Below are positions 60,711 through 64,000 of a DNA stretch of 64,000 nt, in pieces. The position numbers and the translations under genes were made by a program. Source of the DNA: Emiliania huxleyi CCMP1516 (taxonomy: Eukaryota > Haptophyta > Isochrysidales > Noelaerhabdaceae). The notes under the pieces were generated by a model that saw only the letters and a program-made list of their open reading frames with translations, was not told where the DNA came from and did no database searches. The stretch is taken from the NCBI RefSeq assembly GCF_000372725.1, contig NW_005202427.1, positions 610,995 to 674,994 on the forward strand, in the 5' to 3' direction. How positions within the stretch are numbered: the first letter of the stretch is position 1; each line of letters begins with the position of its first letter.

Positions 60711-60922
60711 AAGGACGCGGACGACGAGTCGATGCCGGCGGACGACGAGTCGATGCCGCCACCGCCGCCGTCTCCATCGCCACCACCACCCTTGGCCAAC
60801 ACAACCCTTACCTGCAAGGATCTGGACACCAAGCAGGCCTGCAACAGCGCCGCATCTTGCAAGTGGAGCTGGCGCAAACAGAAGTGCAAGGACGCGGACG
60901 ACGAGTCGATGCAGCCACCGTA
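60711..60922 (+). CDS. Short Cys-rich peptide or C-terminal exon
   Basis: A CCCAAG|GAC acceptor-like site opens a frame DADDESMPADDESMPPPPP, then LTCKDLDTKQACNSAASCKW and RKQKCKDADDESMQPP, ending TAA at 60920-60922. Four Cys spaced 9, 6 and 7 with CKDL/CKW resemble small disulfide modules of algal secreted proteins. The DADDESM phrase brackets the module on both sides. The first ATG is at 60732. It may be a stand-alone 63-residue peptide or the last exon of a larger gene. Confidence 0.4.
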
Positions 60923-61579
60923 AAGTGGCGGGTGGGGAGGAGCCACCTTGCAGGCCTGGCGGAGGGGGACATTGGCAGGTGGGCTGGGGGCGGGGGGCTG
61001 CCGGGAGGGCGGAGAATGCTCGAGCCACGGCCACCACCTCCGCCCGAGGAGGCCCTGCCCTCGTCCGTGGTTCCCACCGTGTTGGTTTGTCGGGATATCG
61101 GGTTATCGTCCTCCTCGACGGTGGCACTCTTCCGCTGAGTAAAAAATCTGAAACGGCGTGCAGCAGAGTCACCGACGAGTCGGTCCGCGTGCCTCCTCGT
61201 GTTCCGTACTTGCCTCACTTTGGCTCGCCTCACTTTGGCTCTCTGAAGCGATGTCTCAATCCTGAATCATCAGATTTTAGATTAGGTTTAGCTATAGCTT
61301 TAGGACGCTGTCGACCCTCGCTAGGGGAGGGGGGGAGTCTGGGCATACGGGTTGTTCTTGCCCAAAAATGCACCGCGAGCTTGAGAGTCTCCACCCAATA
61401 GCGCACCTAGTCCTTGTGGCTGAGACTTGGGAGGTATCGAGTGGGAGTTCAAGCAGACGCGCAGGGCGAGACGAAGCAAGGATCAGGACTTTGCGGAGAT
61501 CACAGGAGGATGCACGAAGAGATTAGGAGCAGCAGGGACCCGAGGGGCCATGTGGAAGACGGCTAGTGCTAGTCCCCCA
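60923..61579. other. Intergenic region, no gene recognised
   Basis: Includes an AT-richer patch at 61255-61305 (TTTTAGATTAGGTTTAGC). No frame supported. Confidence 0.4.
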
Positions 61580-62305
61580 TTATTGCTGCGGCTCAGGTTG
61601 TGGGGCATAGCTCGGGTGTAAACGGGGTCTGGGGGGGTAGCCCCAGCGGCCCGTCGCAGGCGCCGCCGGAGGCTGGCCGCCGCCGCAGCAGCCGATTTTT
61701 TTGGCGTTTTCAGCACACTGACAGTGAGATGCCACGCCATGCAATTGCTGCAGCCCGCGCACCGTGTTGATGAGCACGTCTCTACCCAGGTGCGTGCGCA
61801 CGCGCACGCAAAACTCGCGTAGGTCAAGCTCCTTGGTGCGAATTCCTTTTGGCACCTCGACACCTTAGACACGCAAAACCCCTTGACAACACTCGACACC
61901 CGCTCGACACGCTCGACACGCTCGACACGCTCGACACCCCTCGACACCCCTCGACACGGACAAGCATGGTTTCAGCCTCGACAGGCCTCGACAGGCCTCG
62001 ACAGGCCTCGACAGGCCTCGACAGGCCTCGACACCTCTACGGCTTTACCTTCTCTGGTAGGACGGGAACGAGATGATAGTAGGGAGTAGAAGAAAGCATC
62101 CAAAGAGGAGCCCTGCGCACGCACGACTCCGCAGGAGAAGCCCCTCCCGCCCGTGCTTGCGCAGCGCAGCCTTCACAGAGAACTGCGGCCGCCAGCGACT
62201 GGGCGTCTCGCTGGCGGACGGGAAGAGGAACACAAAGGGACGTCCGGACGTCCATCCACTGGGATGAGAGTACTGGAGACCTGAGGTCGAATCTGCCGAT
62301 TCCAC
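61580..62305 (-). CDS. Membrane-protein fragment, two exons around short repeats
   Basis: Minus strand. An upstream exon (about 62050-62260) reads QFSVKAALRKHGREGLLLRS and a hydrophobic span GLLFGCFLLLPTIISFP. A downstream exon (about 61700-61855) reads KGIRTKELDLREFCVRVRTH, LGRDVLINTVRGLQQLHGVA and continues with a Cys-rich, Pro-rich tail to 61580. Between them lie TCGACACGC (61896-61960) and CCTCGACAGG (61970-62035) arrays, as expected of an intron. One membrane segment is clear. Start and family unknown. Confidence 0.35.
61896..62035. repeat. Adjacent 10-11 base arrays (TCGACACGC and CCTCGACAGG)
   Basis: Two neighbouring minisatellites based on CTCGACA: first with CGC, CCC ends, then with GGC ends. 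Related CTCGACACC units recur at 62467-62522. Confidence 0.8.
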
Positions 62306-62670
62306 AGCCGCCCACAGGAGCGCCGCCTCAACACGGGGTCTCGGCTCTATCGAGCCATGCTAGCTCCAGCCGCAGCCCCACCCGGCCGCCCGAGGGTGTT
62401 CCCGCAGGCAGAGAAGACCAATCCTGGCGGGCGGAAGTACAGTAACACCGTCTACGGCCCTCCGAGGGCCTCGACAGCAACTCGACACCCTCGACACCGG
62501 GCCTCGACACCTCGACACCAGGGCTCAGGCAGCGCCGGGGCGCGGCCTGCGGCGCCCATTTTTTGAAATGTCTGCCACTTGCCTAACCTGATCTCAGAAT
62601 CACTCTCCGCAATCGGGCAATGTGAACACGATACCGCACCAGCTCCCCGAGACACAGGCTCACGAGAGGT
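62306..62670. other. Intergenic or intronic stretch
   Basis: Holds the CTCGACACC units and, on the plus strand, a short phrase AEKTNPGGRKYSNTVYGPP after a CCCGCAG acceptor-like site that looks protein-like but is isolated. Confidence 0.3.
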
Positions 62671-64000
62671 TCACCGCCGCCTTCTTCGGACGAGGAAGGC
62701 GCAGTGGTAGCCGTTGTGGTCCTTGGCCGGGTGGTAGCTGTACCAGCAGCGCCTGTCCGCCTCGCTCAGGCCGGGCAGCGCCTCGCCGAGGTGCGCGTCC
62801 ACGGCAGCCCACAGCACCCCGCCCTGCTTTTGGTGCGAGCGCTGCGCGACGTGGTGGCCGCTGCCCGTCACGACCCAAACCTCGGCGTGGTGGGAGAGCA
62901 TCGGAGGAAGCACCTCCTCCAGCACCGCCGACACCGTGCTTCGCGACTGGAAGTGCAGGTCCACCAGCCCCCCTCCTGCCCCTCCGCCGCCAGCCTCGTC
63001 CTCAAACAGCAGCGTGAGCGGCCAGACGCTGCCGTCCGGCCTGCGGTGGCAGCGGTTCACGGCGGCGAAGCGCTCCATCGGGTCTGCGATCGCAAAGGCG
63101 CTGGCGCCGGCGCGCGCCGCCAAGTCCACCCACGACTCGGCGGGGATCCGAACCTCCCTCGAGGAGCGGACCACCCTCGGCGGTGCAAGCCGTGGAGGAG
63201 GAGGAGGGAGCCGCGACGCCGGCTCGGACGGCAGCGCGCTCGCCGCCGCGCCGACGCGCCCCGCCCAGGAGCCCGCCGCCGCCACCGCGGCACCCTCCCC
63301 GCGCGGCGGTGACGGCGCGGCCTGTGGCACGGCCTGCGGCGGCGCGGCCTCCGCCTCAAAGGCGCGCCAGCAAGCGTCGCAGTAGAAGAGGCCATCGTCG
63401 GGGTCGATGGCGCCGGCGGCCGAGTCGCTCGCGCACTCGGCGCAGAGCAGCAGGTCGAGTGGCTGCGCCGGCGGCGGGTCCGCCCCAGCCGCCTCCTTTC
63501 CCGCCGCCTCTGCCACCTCTGCCGCCTCCTCCGCCGCGTCGCCGCGCGGCGGGCTCGGAGGGAGCAGCGCCAGCCGGCTGAGCTCCTCCTCCAGCTCGAG
63601 CAGCACGAACGCGTCGAGCGCCGCGTACTCGAGCTGCTCCGCCGACAGCGGCCTCGCGGCCCAGTCGGAGCTCTGGCGCGACTTGTCAAGACTCGCTCGC
63701 AGCAGCGCCTCGCATGCGCCGGCCAACCCAACCACCGTCCGGCGCGGCGAGCCGACCGCCCTCGTCGCGGCGCGCTGCAAATCGCGCATGTTCGCGGCGC
63801 ATTCGGTGACGCCCGGCAGCGAGGTCTCGAGCCGGCGAAGGTCCTCGCCGGAGGCGAAACCGAGCTTCTCGCTTTCCTCGGCGCGGAGCAGGCGGAGGAG
63901 GCAGCGCCGCAGCTCCGAGCGGCTCTCCTCGGCGCCGGGCGAGGCGAAGGCGGCGACGTCGACGACAAAAGCCTCGCGCGGCGTGGCGAGCTGCAGCAGC
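62671..64000 (-). CDS. DEDDy 3'-5' exonuclease with zinc knuckle and Smr-like domain (5' end off window)
   Basis: Stop at 62671-62673; open to the window edge (443 codons seen). The start shown has AFVVDVAAF and EKLGFASGEDLRRLE, MRDLQRA, then LDKSRQSSDWAARPLSAEQL, EYAALDAFVLL: the last two of the DEDDy acidic centres, as in EXD3/Mut-7 and WRN-type exonucleases. A Glu/Ala linker leads to CAECASDS...LFYCDACW, a C-x2-C...C-x2-C zinc knuckle. The C-terminal part has LVDLHFQSRSTVSAVLEEVL and VWVVTGSGHHV, then GGVLWAAVDAHL, matching Smr domains (DLHG..v..A, v.TGkG.Hs, G.L...v...L). Smr domains nick RNA, so an RNA-processing or mRNA-surveillance nuclease is likely. Confidence 0.75.
   Translation of the reverse strand, partial: LLQLATPREAFVVDVAAFASPGAEESRSELRRCLLRLLRAEESEKLGFASGEDLRRLETSLPGVTECAANMRDLQRAATRAVGSPRRTVVGLAGACEALLRASLDKSRQSSDWAARPLSAEQLEYAALDAFVLLELEEELSRLALLPPSPPRGDAAEEAAEVAEAAGKEAAGADPPPAQPLDLLLCAECASDSAAGAIDPDDGLFYCDACWRAFEAEAAPPQAVPQAAPSPPRGEGAAVAAAGSWAGRVGAAASALPSEPASRLPPPPPRLAPPRVVRSSREVRIPAESWVDLAARAGASAFAIADPMERFAAVNRCHRRPDGSVWPLTLLFEDEAGGGGAGGGLVDLHFQSRSTVSAVLEEVLPPMLSHHAEVWVVTGSGHHVAQRSHQKQGGVLWAAVDAHLGEALPGLSEADRRCWYSYHPAKDHNGYHCAFLVRRRRR

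Noticed and set aside
1-64000. Retroviral, LTR, Polinton-like or CRISPR elements
   Set aside because: I saw no reverse transcriptase, integrase, capsid or protease motifs, no long terminal repeats and no spaced direct-repeat array of CRISPR type.
1-64000. tRNA or rRNA genes
   Set aside because: No stretch with a convincing cloverleaf or rRNA core was found by eye; a covariance-model scan would be needed to exclude tRNAs.

Overview
This is a nuclear eukaryotic window: GC-rich, gene-dense on both strands, with short introns, mitochondrial, Golgi and centromere genes, and two 100-base runs of N (22522-22621, 57116-57215). A haptophyte or a similar GC-rich alga is my best guess. The grounds are the GC content, PPR-rich gene content, a GARP transcription factor of the plant/algal kind, a Cys-rich extracellular domain I associate with haptophytes and pelagophytes, a selenoprotein, and very frequent GC-AG introns. 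This is inference and I could run no search. A dinoflagellate is less likely because genes lie on both strands at high density.

Layout. 1-8.2 kb: the 3' end of an 11-residue-repeat protein, then a 15-exon minus-strand gene that reads as PPR repeats, coiled coil and SET domain. 8.2-16 kb: a small basic protein, an NHL-BTB protein, an orphan dioxygenase exon and a PHR1/PSR1-like GARP factor. 16-20.5 kb: an inverted-repeat element, an NUDT6-like hydrolase, an alpha/beta hydrolase, and a Sep15/SelM-type selenoprotein whose in-frame TGA lies in a C-P-A-U motif. 20.7-25.7 kb: a second PPR gene, glycoside-hydrolase-like exons, a beta-helix-like exon and a kinase-like fragment. 25.7-38 kb: KNL2/M18BP1 (centromere licensing), an unrecognised protein with a ~58-residue repeat, a voltage-gated K+ channel with EF hands, Sec20, a small secreted or organelle-targeted protein, and a RAB3GAP2 N-domain protein. 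38-45.4 kb: a repeat-rich stretch, a P-loop kinase in an AT-richer island, a KCTD-like protein and a well-preserved MITE. 45.4-58 kb: COG1, MMS19 and mitochondrial ribosomal protein mS29. 58-64 kb: an unknown protein, a sulfotransferase, a Cys-rich peptide, a membrane protein fragment, and a DEDDy exonuclease with a zinc knuckle and Smr-like domain that runs off the right edge.

The strongest signal is in the introns. At about ten places in four genes (PPR-SET, second PPR, RAB3GAP2, COG1), a 13-30 base piece of exon is repeated in tandem. Filler of about 40-60 bases separates the copies: CCTAGAAGGTT repeats, TTAATTAA runs, GAT/AAT triplets or GGTACC/G-rich sequence. The duplicated exon begins at a proto-splice site (AG|GT or AG|GC). 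At most sites the intron that restores the reading frame is exactly one, two or three duplication periods long (67, 68, 69, 124, 138, 151, 179, 222 bases). So introns seem to be born here by local tandem duplication with low-complexity filler, and most carry GC donors. A separate set of three alignable ~39-base introns in the PPR-SET gene looks like a small introner family.
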